A stretch of DNA of 64,000 bases, from the NCBI GenBank assembly GCA_025061835.1, contig JANXAC010000003.1, forward strand, positions 10,862 to 74,861. Reading direction: 5' to 3'. The stretch comes from Spirochaetota bacterium. Its GTDB lineage: Bacteria; Spirochaetota; Brevinematia; DTOW01. Made by a program: the position numbers and the translations under genes. This document shows positions 24,545-33,307 of the stretch, one piece after another; within the stretch, counting starts at the first letter, position 1, and the number at the start of each line of letters is the position of its first letter. The notes below the pieces were generated by a model. It searched no databases. It worked only from the letters and a program-made list of their open reading frames with translations, and had not been told where the DNA came from.

Positions 24545-25903
24545 ATGGAGGATTTAGTTATCCTTGGTGCTTTTGCTGCGGTTATCATGTTTGTTGTTAT
24601 TATATTCTTATTTAGGTCGTTTGTTCAACCACTCAAGCTTGATGCTATAAAGAAGAAAATAGATGATAAGAATTATGTAGGTGCTATAGCGGATCTGGAA
24701 GAGTATATAAAAAAGGATGAAAAGAACCCTTTGGCTCATCTGTATCTAGCAGATTGCTATTACATGACTAATAAAAGAGATCTGGCTCTAGTTGAGTATC
24801 GTCAGGCTTTGTCTCTAGGTAAGTTCTCAAACCAGTCAATAGAAAAACAAGCAAGGTATAGGATGGCTGATATATATGTTTCATTAGGACAGGTTGAAGA
24901 AGCTCAAAAGGAGTTTTTACTTATCGTTAAGATGGATCCAAACGATTATAAAGCACTCTATAACATAGGTAAGATATTCTATGAGAGAAACATGCGTGAT
25001 AATGCACTTAATTATTTAAGCAAAGCTGTTAAAATTAACTCCTCTTTCCCTGATGCATGGTTCTATATGGGGAAGATACATCTTGATGCTAACAAATACG
25101 CAGAGGCTATGAATGCTTTCATCAATTGTGTGAAAAATGACCCTAAAAATTATGAGGCTCACTATAATCTAGGTGTGATATACAAGGCTATGAACAATGC
25201 AACGAAAGCACTTCAAGAGTTTGAAATTGCTGAAAGGTCTCCTGACACAAATTTGAAGCTCAAAGCTATATACCAGATAGGTTTGATAGCATCAGATAAT
25301 GGTAATTACGATAAGGCAATAAGTGAATTTCAAAGAGCATTAAAATATGCAACTGAAGAAAATAACACAACTATAGGCATAAGATATGCCTTGGCTAGTG
25401 TCTATGAGAATAGAAAGCAGATCCTTGAAGCAATAGAACAGTGGGAAAGGATATCTCAATACAGACCTAATTATCTTGATGTTCAAGAAAAACTACTTAG
25501 ATACAGTGATTTGAGAATGGATGACAAACTGAAAGACTTTGTTACCTGTTCTACTTCAACATTTGAGATATTATCTCAGAAAGTTCTTTCGGAACTTGAT
25601 TATGATGTGATTGATAGTAAGGTCGTTAATGATAACACAGTCCATATGGTTGCGCTTGAAAGGTCGGGGAAGTGGTCAAATGTGAGACAGGGTAAGGTTT
25701 TCGTAGTTGTTACGAGAAGTGGAGAACCTGTGGATGATGACATATTATCACTTATAGTAGATAAGGTTAAAGCTATACACGGCGTGAAAGGGTTGTGTAT
25801 AACAACATCAAGATTTACTCCTAAAGCTATAAGGTATGCTGAAAATCGTCCTGTAGCCCTTATAGATAGAAATGAACTTACGAAGGTATTAAAGAAGATA
25901 TGA
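24545..25903 (+). CDS. membrane-anchored TPR protein with C-terminal Mrr/REase-like domain
   Basis: 452 residues from the ATG at 24545, nine bases after AAGGG (a GTG at 24539 is possible). One membrane helix (about residues 4-24) is followed by about eight TPR units (NPLAHLYLADCYYMTNKRDLALVEYRQAL, then similar 34-residue units). The last ~110 residues differ: LSELDYDVIDSKVVNDNTVHM, then VFVVVTRSGEPVDDD and GLCITTSRFTPKAIRYAE with RPVALIDRNEL, the order seen at the end of Mrr-like restriction-endonuclease folds. The catalytic D-QxK pattern is not clear, so it may be inactive. The stop overlaps the next gene by four bases. Confidence 0.72.
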   Translation: MEDLVILGAFAAVIMFVVIIFLFRSFVQPLKLDAIKKKIDDKNYVGAIADLEEYIKKDEKNPLAHLYLADCYYMTNKRDLALVEYRQALSLGKFSNQSIEKQARYRMADIYVSLGQVEEAQKEFLLIVKMDPNDYKALYNIGKIFYERNMRDNALNYLSKAVKINSSFPDAWFYMGKIHLDANKYAEAMNAFINCVKNDPKNYEAHYNLGVIYKAMNNATKALQEFEIAERSPDTNLKLKAIYQIGLIASDNGNYDKAISEFQRALKYATEENNTTIGIRYALASVYENRKQILEAIEQWERISQYRPNYLDVQEKLLRYSDLRMDDKLKDFVTCSTSTFEILSQKVLSELDYDVIDSKVVNDNTVHMVALERSGKWSNVRQGKVFVVVTRSGEPVDDDILSLIVDKVKAIHGVKGLCITTSRFTPKAIRYAENRPVALIDRNELTKVLKKI

Positions 25904-26271
25904 AGTATAGCGTTTCCGTTAGGTCCTCTTTTTCTTCTGCTCACAGGGTAAAGCTACCAAATGGTGATTGGGAACCTCTTCACGGACACAACTACAAGGT
26001 GGAAGTTTGTATATCTTCTGACAAGCTTGATGATAATGGTATGGTTATTGATTTCCTTCTGCTAAAGGAAGCACTGGATAGTGTCGTGTCAAAACTACAT
26101 AACTCAAATCTCAATGAAAATTCTTATATTACATCCAAAGTAGATATACCTACTGCAGAAAACTTAGGACTCTTCATACTCAAAGAAGTTGAAGGGATAA
26201 TAGGTAGAAAAGTTAGTTATGTTAAAATTTATGAGACTGATGATTTTTTTGTAGTAGTTCGGTCAGATTAA
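25900..26271 (+). CDS. 6-pyruvoyltetrahydropterin synthase family, PTPS-III type
   Basis: 123 residues of the COG0720 (QueD/PTPS) fold. Zinc-binding histidines are in SFSSAHR and LHGHNY. The catalytic Cys expected four residues before HGH in QueD is Trp, and Glu stands three residues before it (WEPLHGHNY), which fits the ExxHGH signature of PTPS-III. Enzymes of that type make 6-hydroxymethyl-7,8-dihydropterin from dihydroneopterin triphosphate and stand in for FolB in folate synthesis. I therefore favour a folate role over queuosine. DFLLLKEALD and PTAENLG, with YVKIYET near the end, complete the family signature. It is translationally coupled to the TPR/Mrr-like gene. Confidence 0.82.
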   Translation: MKYSVSVRSSFSSAHRVKLPNGDWEPLHGHNYKVEVCISSDKLDDNGMVIDFLLLKEALDSVVSKLHNSNLNENSYITSKVDIPTAENLGLFILKEVEGIIGRKVSYVKIYETDDFFVVVRSD

Positions 26272-27234
26272 CTTGTTATCCAAAGCCCATTTTATAGTTT
26301 CTGGAACGCCAATACTTATAGGATACTCATATTTCATACCTGTGTCTTTTACTATATTCTCGGAACAACAAACCCAACTATTTTTTATCTCGTTTATTTT
26401 ATCATAGTTGAACATACTCGGTTTTCCTATTACCTTTGAGAAAGAAGTATTGAAAAACGCAAGAATGTATAATAGACTAACAGGTATTGGAATTCTGAGG
26501 ACAAATTTTTTCCCGATTGATTTTTCGATCTCTCTGTAAAAGTCGGAGAGGTAGATAACTTCGGGATGTGCTGAAAAGTATTTTTTTCCTATCGTCTTTT
26601 CAGAAGTCATTGCTAGAAATATACTTTTAACTAGGTCTTTGACATACACCATGCTTAATTTAGTTTTGCCGCCTTTGACGAGTATTTCAAATCCGTATTT
26701 TATCATCTTATAAACTGGTAGGAATTCCTTATCGTAAGTTCCATAGACAGCGCTTGGTCTTATTATCGTTATAGGTATCTTGTCGTAGTTTACCTCTAAA
26801 AATTTCTCTGCTTCAAGTTTGGACTTACCATAGTGTGTAACAGGTGATGATGGATAATCTTCGGATATTGGAGTTTCAGAAGGACTGCTGGCCGCTTGAG
26901 AACTAATATAGACAAATCTCTTCAAACTAGGATTATTCTTTAAGACCGCTTTGAAAAGATTTATCGTTCCAATGGTATTGACCTTGTAGTACTCTGAAGG
27001 TGATAGGGCCTTGACAATAGCAGCACCATGGATAATATAATCAACATCTTTTACGGCATCAGGTAGTGATTCAGGAACTGTTATCTCTCCATATACTAAT
27101 TCCGACTTATCTGCTATATTCTTTACGTTGCTTGTCTTTCTAACAAGGCATCTTATTTTAAAACCTTCTTTGTATAGAAAATCCACCAAATGATGACCTA
27201 TAAACCCACTCGCTCCAGTTATCAAAACTTTCAT
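26263..27234 (-). CDS. NAD-dependent epimerase/dehydratase, extended SDR
   Basis: 323 residues. The Rossmann motif is VLITGASGFIGHHLVDFL at the N terminus; IHGAAIV, VNTIGTINLFKAV, and YISSQAASSPSETPISED follow, with the catalytic Tyr and Lys in HYGKSKLEAEKFL. IIRPSAVYG and YVKDLVKSIFLAM are typical of the 3-beta-HSD/dihydroflavonol reductase-like branch. The substrate is unknown; similar genes act on nucleotide sugars or on lipid/hopanoid intermediates. It overlaps the convergent PTPS gene by nine bases. The neighbouring LpxL-like gene is divergent. Confidence 0.72.
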   Translation of the reverse strand: MKVLITGASGFIGHHLVDFLYKEGFKIRCLVRKTSNVKNIADKSELVYGEITVPESLPDAVKDVDYIIHGAAIVKALSPSEYYKVNTIGTINLFKAVLKNNPSLKRFVYISSQAASSPSETPISEDYPSSPVTHYGKSKLEAEKFLEVNYDKIPITIIRPSAVYGTYDKEFLPVYKMIKYGFEILVKGGKTKLSMVYVKDLVKSIFLAMTSEKTIGKKYFSAHPEVIYLSDFYREIEKSIGKKFVLRIPIPVSLLYILAFFNTSFSKVIGKPSMFNYDKINEIKNSWVCCSENIVKDTGMKYEYPISIGVPETIKWALDNKLI

Positions 27235-27319
27235 AGCAATCTAGTTTAATAAAAGTGTCAAATTAGAATCAAAAACTCAGACTATCTCTTATGTAATTTA
27301 TTCGTATTCTAATTTTACT

Positions 27320-27348
27320 TTAATAGAAGTATAAAATCTCTTTAAAAT
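27320..27348 (+). promoter_or_regulatory. possible promoter of the LpxL-like gene, leaderless
   Basis: TTAATA at 27320-27325, a 17-base spacer, TAAAAT at 27343-27348, then seven bases to the ATG at 27356. The -35 is weak; no Shine-Dalgarno sequence is present. Confidence 0.35.
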
Positions 27349-27355
27349 TTCAGCG

Positions 27356-28264
27356 ATGAGAGTAGTAGGTTTTATAATTGAATATCTTTTCTTCATTGTT
27401 CTAAGGTTGGTTGTTCTTGTAATTGGGTACAAATTGGGTAAGAAAGTTGGTAGGTTTCTAGGTAAAATTGCTTTTAGGCTCATAAAGAATTTAAGAGATG
27501 CTGCCATTAAAAATGCAACTGTAATTTTCGGCGGTATTGATAGTGAAGTAATGAGAATACTTGAAAAAGCGTTTGAGAATGTGGGAATTTTTGTAGTGGA
27601 CTCGTTCTTTGTGAATTGTATAAATGAAGATAACTATAGAGAGTTTGTAGAGTTTGAGGATTTTCATTACATACAAGAGTCTCTTAGTTACGGAAAGGGT
27701 GTGATTGTTGTGACTGGGCACTTTGGGAACTGGGAGTTCCTAGCGGGTGTTCCTGCGAGACTTGGGTGGGTGAAACTTGCTGTGGTTATGAATAGGCAAA
27801 TAAATCCTTTTACAGAGTCACTAATTGTGAAGACTAGGAAGAAAGCAAATATGGAGACTATCTACAATCAACCTGAAGAGGTTAAGAGGATAATATCATT
27901 TCTTAAGTCTGGTGGTATAGTAGGTATGGTAGTGGATCAAGCGTATTACTTTGACCCTATATATGTGGAGTTTTTTGGAAGAGCTGCTCCTACCGCAAGA
28001 GGACCTGCCGTTTTTCATCTCAAGATAGGGTCGCCAATAGTTCCAGCGAGAAGTATTCTTCTTGAGGATGATAGGTATAAACTCAAGTTCTACCCACCTT
28101 TAAAGTTTGACCTGCCTTATAACGATGAAAGCGTAATGAAGATAATGAGAAACATAAACAGTATATTTGAGGAGTGGATAAAAGAAGACCCAACACAGTG
28201 GTTTTCTTGGACACATCCCAGATGGGACGTTGAAGGTATAGTTGTAAGAAAAACTAGACAATAA
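27356..28264 (+). CDS. lipid A biosynthesis acyltransferase family (LpxL/HtrB-like)
   Basis: 302 residues with an N-terminal membrane anchor (about residues 2-22). The acyltransferase HX4E-type motif is VVTGHFGNWEF near residue 120; further family blocks are RQINPFTESLIVKTRKK, FLKSGGIVGMVVDQ, VEFFGRAAPTARGPAVFHLKIGSPIVP and the C-terminal WFSWTHPRW. The family adds a secondary acyl chain to lipid A or acts on related glycolipids at the inner face of the cytoplasmic membrane. Its presence suggests LPS-like lipids, which only some spirochaetes have. It converges with birA and overlaps it by 11 bases. Confidence 0.85.
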   Translation: MRVVGFIIEYLFFIVLRLVVLVIGYKLGKKVGRFLGKIAFRLIKNLRDAAIKNATVIFGGIDSEVMRILEKAFENVGIFVVDSFFVNCINEDNYREFVEFEDFHYIQESLSYGKGVIVVTGHFGNWEFLAGVPARLGWVKLAVVMNRQINPFTESLIVKTRKKANMETIYNQPEEVKRIISFLKSGGIVGMVVDQAYYFDPIYVEFFGRAAPTARGPAVFHLKIGSPIVPARSILLEDDRYKLKFYPPLKFDLPYNDESVMKIMRNINSIFEEWIKEDPTQWFSWTHPRWDVEGIVVRKTRQ

Positions 28265-29225
28265 GGCTAACTTCTCCAAAACTAAACTTTTTTATAGTAT
28301 TGTTGTCATCAACTATTATCTCACCTGTTCTTGAAACATCAACTAAAGTGCATTGTAGCGACACATCACCATACTTTACGCAAATCCTCTTGCCGATGTA
28401 TCCAATGTTCTTCTTCCATTCTGTAAAGATAGAATTATATGTCATCTGAAGGATAGAGTCAAAGTTTGAAAGTATCATTCCTATGAGTGAGTATCTCTTG
28501 ACTTCAAAACCTAGTATCTCATACACTGATGTTGAGTTTGGAATGGCCTTGGAAGGAATGCTATTAACATTGAGACCTATACCTATAACGATTGCTTCAA
28601 CGAGACCTGTTGTGTATTCCAAGATGGTTTCTACAAGTATTCCACAGACTTTCCTATCGTTGTATATTATGTCATTGGGCCATTTGATAAAAAGATTGTC
28701 AATATCAAGATTCCTTAAGGCTTCAAGGACTGCTATAGAGGCGGACATTGTGTATTTTACTACTTCATCAATATGTATGTTCGGCTTGAGTAATATACTC
28801 ATAGTTATGTCTTTACTACTTTCTGAATACCAGCTTCTACCGAACCTGCCTTTACCTTGAGTTTGGTGATTTGCTATCACTACGGTTCTATCTTCTAGAT
28901 TTTTAGCATTCTCCAGACAGTAAGTGTTGGTTGATGATATTTCATCAAAAATTATAAATTTGAATTCATTATTCCCAGTATATTTTAGCCTTATTACTGA
29001 TGGGTAAATAACATCAGGAATGTTTGTGATCCTGTATCCCTTATATTTCTTGGCTTCTATTATAAAACCTTCATCCATAAGTTCTCTGATGTATCTATTT
29101 ACCATAACTCTGGTTATTCCTAGTTCCTTAGATATTTTTTCTCCTGAAACAGTTTTAGATTTACCAGAAGTATCCCATCCTTCAAGGAGTAGTCCGAGTA
29201 TTATATTTTTAATGTCAGACTTCAT
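28254..29225 (-). CDS. birA: biotin-protein ligase with HTH domain (BirA)
   Basis: 323 residues. The N-terminal ~70 residues form a winged helix (VSGEKISKELGITRVMVNRYIRELMDEGF), so this is the bifunctional repressor-ligase form. The catalytic core shows ISSTNTYCLENA, the nucleotide loop NHQTQGKGRFGRSW, KWPNDIIYNDRKVCGILVE with the active-site Lys, and IGIGLNVNSIP. The C-terminal SH3-like domain ends GEIIVDDNNTIKKFSFGEVSLI. It activates biotin with ATP and attaches it to carboxylase subunits, and may repress biotin genes; none is in the window. Confidence 0.92.
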   Translation of the reverse strand: MKSDIKNIILGLLLEGWDTSGKSKTVSGEKISKELGITRVMVNRYIRELMDEGFIIEAKKYKGYRITNIPDVIYPSVIRLKYTGNNEFKFIIFDEISSTNTYCLENAKNLEDRTVVIANHQTQGKGRFGRSWYSESSKDITMSILLKPNIHIDEVVKYTMSASIAVLEALRNLDIDNLFIKWPNDIIYNDRKVCGILVETILEYTTGLVEAIVIGIGLNVNSIPSKAIPNSTSVYEILGFEVKRYSLIGMILSNFDSILQMTYNSIFTEWKKNIGYIGKRICVKYGDVSLQCTLVDVSRTGEIIVDDNNTIKKFSFGEVSLIV

Positions 29226-29386
29226 AACGATACATTAAGTATATTTTGAGGAGACAATGTTTTTCTACTAGTGTGAAGATATTTGGGATCAATATAGGAT
29301 TTAAACTCGTAACTGGTAATAACTTGAAATTTATGTTTTTGCTTCAATACCATTATGAGAAACATGCTTATGAGGAGGATAAGGAT

Positions 29387-30043
29387 ATGAAGAGGTTTAT
29401 TTTAGTCACTTTTACTCTACTTCTGATTGGAAGTTTTGCGTTCGGTGGTTCTTTCGGTGCATATACTGGTATAACTGAAGGTATATCCGTAGGTCCATCG
29501 TTCCATATTCCTATAGATCCATTCTCTGCTGAAGTAGAGTTAATGGCTGCTGTTGGAGTACTACCAAAACTTGATATACAATCATCTTTGTCAGTTATTG
29601 GAATAGCAAGTGAAGGGGTTCAATGGCTAGGGGCTTCCATAATGCCAAGATATGATCTAGGTAGTTTAGCAATACTTAACTACAACATTTTCGGGTTACA
29701 TCTGGGGTATTCGGATGCGTTTGAGTTAGGTATTGAATACCACACCGAACCAAGCCTAGTCCAAGACATTCTCTGGATAGAACTCAATCTAGGTTTCTAT
29801 GCTTTACCTACTCTCTCTGTATCAGGTATAATAGCCCCTGTATTATCACTACAGCAACTTGCTAATCTACCATTATCAATATACTTTGAAACAGACCTAG
29901 AAGCAGAGATAGAACATCTTGACCATTTACACTATTCTCTTATAGCAGGCATCAGCGTAAGTGTTCTAGAAAACCTTGAGGTGAATATAGGTTATAACTT
30001 TTCCGGCTCTGAAATAGTAGGTTATCTTAACTTATCATTCTAG
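29387..30043 (+). CDS. exported protein of unknown function, probable outer-membrane barrel
   Basis: 218 residues from the ATG at 29387, which is followed by a clear signal peptide (KRFILVTFTLLLIGSFAFGG) and preceded by GGAGG/AAGGA sites; the frame is open further upstream but lacks a plausible start. The mature part alternates Gly/aromatic strands (GSFGAYTGITEGISVGPSF, LEVNIGYNFSG) and ends VGYLNLSF with a terminal Phe, as outer-membrane beta-barrels do. I do not recognise a family. A strong terminator follows at once, so it is a single-gene unit. Confidence 0.6.
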   Translation: MKRFILVTFTLLLIGSFAFGGSFGAYTGITEGISVGPSFHIPIDPFSAEVELMAAVGVLPKLDIQSSLSVIGIASEGVQWLGASIMPRYDLGSLAILNYNIFGLHLGYSDAFELGIEYHTEPSLVQDILWIELNLGFYALPTLSVSGIIAPVLSLQQLANLPLSIYFETDLEAEIEHLDHLHYSLIAGISVSVLENLEVNIGYNFSGSEIVGYLNLSF

Positions 30044-30047
30044 GTTT

Positions 30048-30080
30048 TAAGGGGGTATATCCCCCTTAGTTTTCTTGTTT
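30048..30080 (+). terminator. Rho-independent terminator
   Basis: TAAGGGGG (30048-30055) pairs with CCCCCTTA (30061-30068) over a five-base loop, followed by GTTTTCTTGTTTT. It begins four bases after the stop of the exported barrel-like gene. Confidence 0.85.
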
Positions 30081-30160
30081 TAGTCTATTGTACTTTATAA
30101 GTGTCTAATTTGAATATACTTATCTTCATCTGTTATACATCTTGAATGTAAATATATTTT

Positions 30161-30733
30161 ATGTGTAGGTTTATCCTAACCTTGATGATATTTTTTGTTA
30201 GTATTGGTGCTTACTGCTTTGAGATTTCAAAGCCTAGGATATTCTTTGATAGGAATAACTATTCGGTCCTGGTTATAGTCTTTGTTGAAGGGAGTCCTCC
30301 CAGACGACTTGATGATATTCTGAAAAGGAATTTTAGTGTTGAATTTACACTAGAATTGAATTTCATAAGAAAGGATTTTGGAGTGTTCAATATACAAACG
30401 GTAATAACAAACATAAAAACAAGATATTCAATTTCATATGACATTGTGAGTGGTAAGTACATAACTTCTAATCCATTTACCTTTAGAACTTATGACAATT
30501 TTGAGGATGTAATAGATGGTTTATCTCCCTTCTTTCAAAGAATTGATCTTAAGTCATTCAAAGGTAATCCAGATTTTGAGGAGATATATGAAGATACAGA
30601 GTTCTTTATAACATCAAAAGCAAGGATAACATACATTAACTTGAAACCACCTCTCAGTATAATAACATCTCTAATTGGTTTCGGTAATTATGAAACACCA
30701 ACAACAGTTTCAGATACTTTCAGGATAAGGTAG
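30161..30733 (+). CDS. exported DUF4390-like protein
   Basis: 190 residues with a signal peptide (CRFILTLMIFFVSIGAYCF). The segments PPRRLDDILKRNFSVEFTLEL near residue 46 and FFITSKARITYINLKPPLSI near the C terminus fit DUF4390, a periplasmic family usually encoded directly upstream of an NtrY-like histidine kinase. The same arrangement occurs here: the kinase ATG follows four bases after this stop. The function is not established; a sensor-accessory role is an inference from the conserved pairing. Confidence 0.6.
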   Translation: MCRFILTLMIFFVSIGAYCFEISKPRIFFDRNNYSVLVIVFVEGSPPRRLDDILKRNFSVEFTLELNFIRKDFGVFNIQTVITNIKTRYSISYDIVSGKYITSNPFTFRTYDNFEDVIDGLSPFFQRIDLKSFKGNPDFEEIYEDTEFFITSKARITYINLKPPLSIITSLIGFGNYETPTTVSDTFRIR

Positions 30734-30737
30734 GATT

Positions 30738-32360
30738 ATGGTAAGGCAGTATGTTCTAATATCCATTTTCATAGCAGTGATTTTAATAACTTCTGTGATA
30801 ATATCAGAATGGGTATATACTCTTTCTTTCGGAGCAGTAAATAGAGTTTCAAACTTTGTAGTGGTATCTTTAGTAGTTGTTTCATTCTTCACATCAATAC
30901 TTCTAATTTTTAAGTCTGTAAGAGATCTAATAGCGTCAAAATTAGGTTCAAGAATAAGGCTTAGGCTTATAGTTCTGTTCGTATTCACGAGTAGCATATC
31001 AAGTATTATCTTATCAACGATCTTTGTATCAACAGTGGATGCTATAAGGTCGGTTAATGAAACAAGAGAGGGTGAGAGAGTATCTCAAATGTCGAGAGAG
31101 ATATTAAAACATTTGTCAGTATTCTACAAAGATATGTTTGTTGAGATAGAGACATCATTAGATAAACCATCAAAAGGTGTTAAAGTTTTAACTATTTCAG
31201 GTTCAACTCAAGTTTCAGACAAGGTTGAGAAAGAGATAATTAATCAAGTTCTTAAAACATTTGCTACTGAAGGAAAAAGTATAATAGTTGTTGATGATAA
31301 GGAGTATGGGTTTGTGTTTAGAAGAGATAGGGACTATAAGGTTGCTTATAAGCAAGTTGATAATGAGATATACGAAATCAAGAAAGGAATATCAAAAATA
31401 CTTCAGGTGTCAAGTAATAGTGAGTTCATATTCTACGATATTTTTGGGAATTACTTTTTAGTAATCCTGATTCTTTTGAATATACCATCACTTTTCGTAT
31501 CAATACTAATAGCGTATTTGTTTGCTGAATACGTCTCAACAGGTATATCAAGGTTAAGTGAGGGGATGAACGAATTGTCAAAGGGTAATCTTCAATACAA
31601 AATATCAGAGAAATGGGCTGTTGATGAAGTTAGGGATTTGATAAAAAACTTTAACATAATGACACTAAAACTTCTTGAAGCACAATACAGGGTAAGTAAA
31701 ATGGAAAAAATGGAACTGTGGAAGGACATTGCTAGGAAAATTGCACACGAGATAAAAAATCCTCTAACGCCGATAAAATTATCAATCCAAAGACTACTTC
31801 TGGATACTGAAAAAGAAAACTTCAAACAAAAAGTAGTATCCAGTCTATCGTTAATACTTGAAGAGGTTGATAGGATTGATAATCTTATAACTCAACTATC
31901 AAACTTTGCGAAAATACCTCAACCAAACCCTTCAAATTTTAGTTTCACTACTATCGTTGAGAGTTTGAAATCACTGTTTTCTGAACAAGGGATTGAGATA
32001 GAGTATATTGTTGAAGGTGATGATAATATATACGCAGACTTTGATCAAATAAAGCAGTGTTTGATAAACCTTGTGAAGAATGGTATTGATGCATCTCAAG
32101 GACTTTCAAACAGGATCACTATAAAGTTTTCTAGAAAGCCTGAATCCTGTGTTATAAGTGTTAGAGACTATGGAGTTGGTATTCCGGATGATATGAAAGA
32201 CAAAATACTAAAGCCTTACATAACAACAAAAAAAACGGGTAGCGGGCTTGGACTCTCAATAGTTGAAACAATTGTTATAAATCACAATGGGAAACTATAC
32301 TTTGATTCTGCGGTAGGCAAGGGTAGTGAGTTCTTTATTGAGATACCTTCATCTTACTAA
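30738..32360 (+). CDS. NtrY-like membrane sensor histidine kinase
   Basis: 540 residues. N-terminal helices near residues 5-25, 35-55 and 75-100, a periplasmic/extracytoplasmic region to about residue 230 and a further helix around 235-260. A HAMP domain follows (GISRLSEGMNELSKGNLQYKI), then HisKA with ARKIAHEIKNPLTPIKLSIQRLL (His337) and an ATPase domain with LINLVKNGIDASQG, VRDYGVGIPD and GSGLGLSIVETIV. 'HEIKNPLTPIKLS' is diagnostic of the NtrY group. No NtrX-type regulator lies next to it, so the partner must be elsewhere. It overlaps the convergent nuclease gene by four bases. Confidence 0.86.
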   Translation: MVRQYVLISIFIAVILITSVIISEWVYTLSFGAVNRVSNFVVVSLVVVSFFTSILLIFKSVRDLIASKLGSRIRLRLIVLFVFTSSISSIILSTIFVSTVDAIRSVNETREGERVSQMSREILKHLSVFYKDMFVEIETSLDKPSKGVKVLTISGSTQVSDKVEKEIINQVLKTFATEGKSIIVVDDKEYGFVFRRDRDYKVAYKQVDNEIYEIKKGISKILQVSSNSEFIFYDIFGNYFLVILILLNIPSLFVSILIAYLFAEYVSTGISRLSEGMNELSKGNLQYKISEKWAVDEVRDLIKNFNIMTLKLLEAQYRVSKMEKMELWKDIARKIAHEIKNPLTPIKLSIQRLLLDTEKENFKQKVVSSLSLILEEVDRIDNLITQLSNFAKIPQPNPSNFSFTTIVESLKSLFSEQGIEIEYIVEGDDNIYADFDQIKQCLINLVKNGIDASQGLSNRITIKFSRKPESCVISVRDYGVGIPDDMKDKILKPYITTKKTGSGLGLSIVETIVINHNGKLYFDSAVGKGSEFFIEIPSSY

Positions 32361-33010
32361 TCTTGCTGTTCTTTGTTTTGGAGTTTGTTTATCTCGTCTC
32401 TTATCTTTGCTGCATCTTCGTATCTTTCTTCCATTACGGCTTTCTCTAACTCTCTCTGTAGTTCCTCAAGCATGACTTCTTTCTTAGTTCTTCTTGGTTG
32501 CCCCGTTGACCTTGAACGTGTTGTAGATTGTGTTTGTTCAGTAGTTGGTTCGTTGCCTACATCCTTCTGTTGTAGTGACCTACCATAAGCCTGACTTACA
32601 TACTCAGACCTATGGACAGAAGCAATATCCATTACATGTTGGGATACATATATAGGTGCGTTAAACCTCAACGCTATCGCAACAGCGTCACTAGGTCTTG
32701 AGTCTATCTGTATGATATTACCTTGAAAGTTTATATACAGATTAGCATAGAAAGTGTTATCCCTTATGTCGTTTATTACAACCTTCTCAACATAACTTCC
32801 TAGGCTATCAAGAATATTCCTTATGAGGTCATAGGTAAGAGGTCTTGGAAACTTCATCTCCTGTAGTTTGAAGAGTATTCCATTCGCCTCAAAAGGTCCT
32901 ATAAAAATTGGTAGAACTCTGTTGCTAACCCTATCGTAAAATATCATAGCAAAACTTGTATTTGCCATTACAATGTCTTCTATTTCAACCTCAATTATGT
33001 TTTCTTCCAT
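32357..33010 (-). CDS. bifunctional nuclease family protein (DUF151) with UvrB/C motif
   Basis: 217 residues. Residues 1-135 are the BFN/DUF151 domain: VMANTSFAMIFYD, VLPIFIGPFEANGI, PRPLTYDLIRNILDSLG and IQIDSRPSDAVAIALRF. A Thr/Ser/Gln-rich linker (about 145-175) leads to a UVR motif at the C terminus (LEELQRELEKAVMEERYEDAAKIRDEI), the coiled hairpin of UvrB/UvrC. This two-part arrangement is common in Bacteroidetes, spirochaetes and thermophiles. BFN domains have been reported as DNase/RNase in plants, but the bacterial role is unclear. Confidence 0.86.
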   Translation of the reverse strand: MEENIIEVEIEDIVMANTSFAMIFYDRVSNRVLPIFIGPFEANGILFKLQEMKFPRPLTYDLIRNILDSLGSYVEKVVINDIRDNTFYANLYINFQGNIIQIDSRPSDAVAIALRFNAPIYVSQHVMDIASVHRSEYVSQAYGRSLQQKDVGNEPTTEQTQSTTRSRSTGQPRRTKKEVMLEELQRELEKAVMEERYEDAAKIRDEINKLQNKEQQD

Positions 33011-33144
33011 ATCTCTATGTAATAAAAATAAAAAATATATCCGACACTAGTCAAGTTAATATTTTTGCTTTAAAAACATCGTTAGCAGATAACAGACTCT
33101 CACAATTAGATATGGTTTCTATCGCAGTATCTAAAGATATGGAT

Positions 33145-33300
33145 AGATGTTCTTCTCAACGAACGACTAGAAAGACTAGTATCAATTGAAGCATTGAAAC
33201 TGACTAACACTACCTAGAACCGAACAGGTCAGATAAGTAGAGAGTTCAGTATTCATCTACTTGCCTGATGGAAGTTAGGATTTGTTGTTGAAGAGAGGTT
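33145..33300 (+). repeat. MITE-like intergenic element, copy G (left part missing)
   Basis: In the divergent gap between the nuclease and symporter genes. Blocks that align with copy A: TGTTCTTCTCAACGAACGAC, GACTAGTATCAAT, ACTGACTAACACTACCTAGA, ACC, and a hairpin with AAGTAGA (33235-33241) against TCTACTT (33256-33262). The terminal TCTAAAATT block is not recognisable upstream. The other ~130 bases of the gap, next to the nuclease gene, show nothing clear. Confidence 0.5.
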
Positions 33301-33307
33301 ATACAGT

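Noticed and set aside
29246-29386. Upstream extension of the exported protein gene to 29246
   Set aside because: It would place 47 residues before a clear signal peptide; the ATG at 29387 has a proper ribosome site.
32956-33189. Plus-strand ORF over the start of the nuclease gene
   Set aside because: It lies antisense to a well-supported gene and runs into the repeat element; composition is not protein-like.
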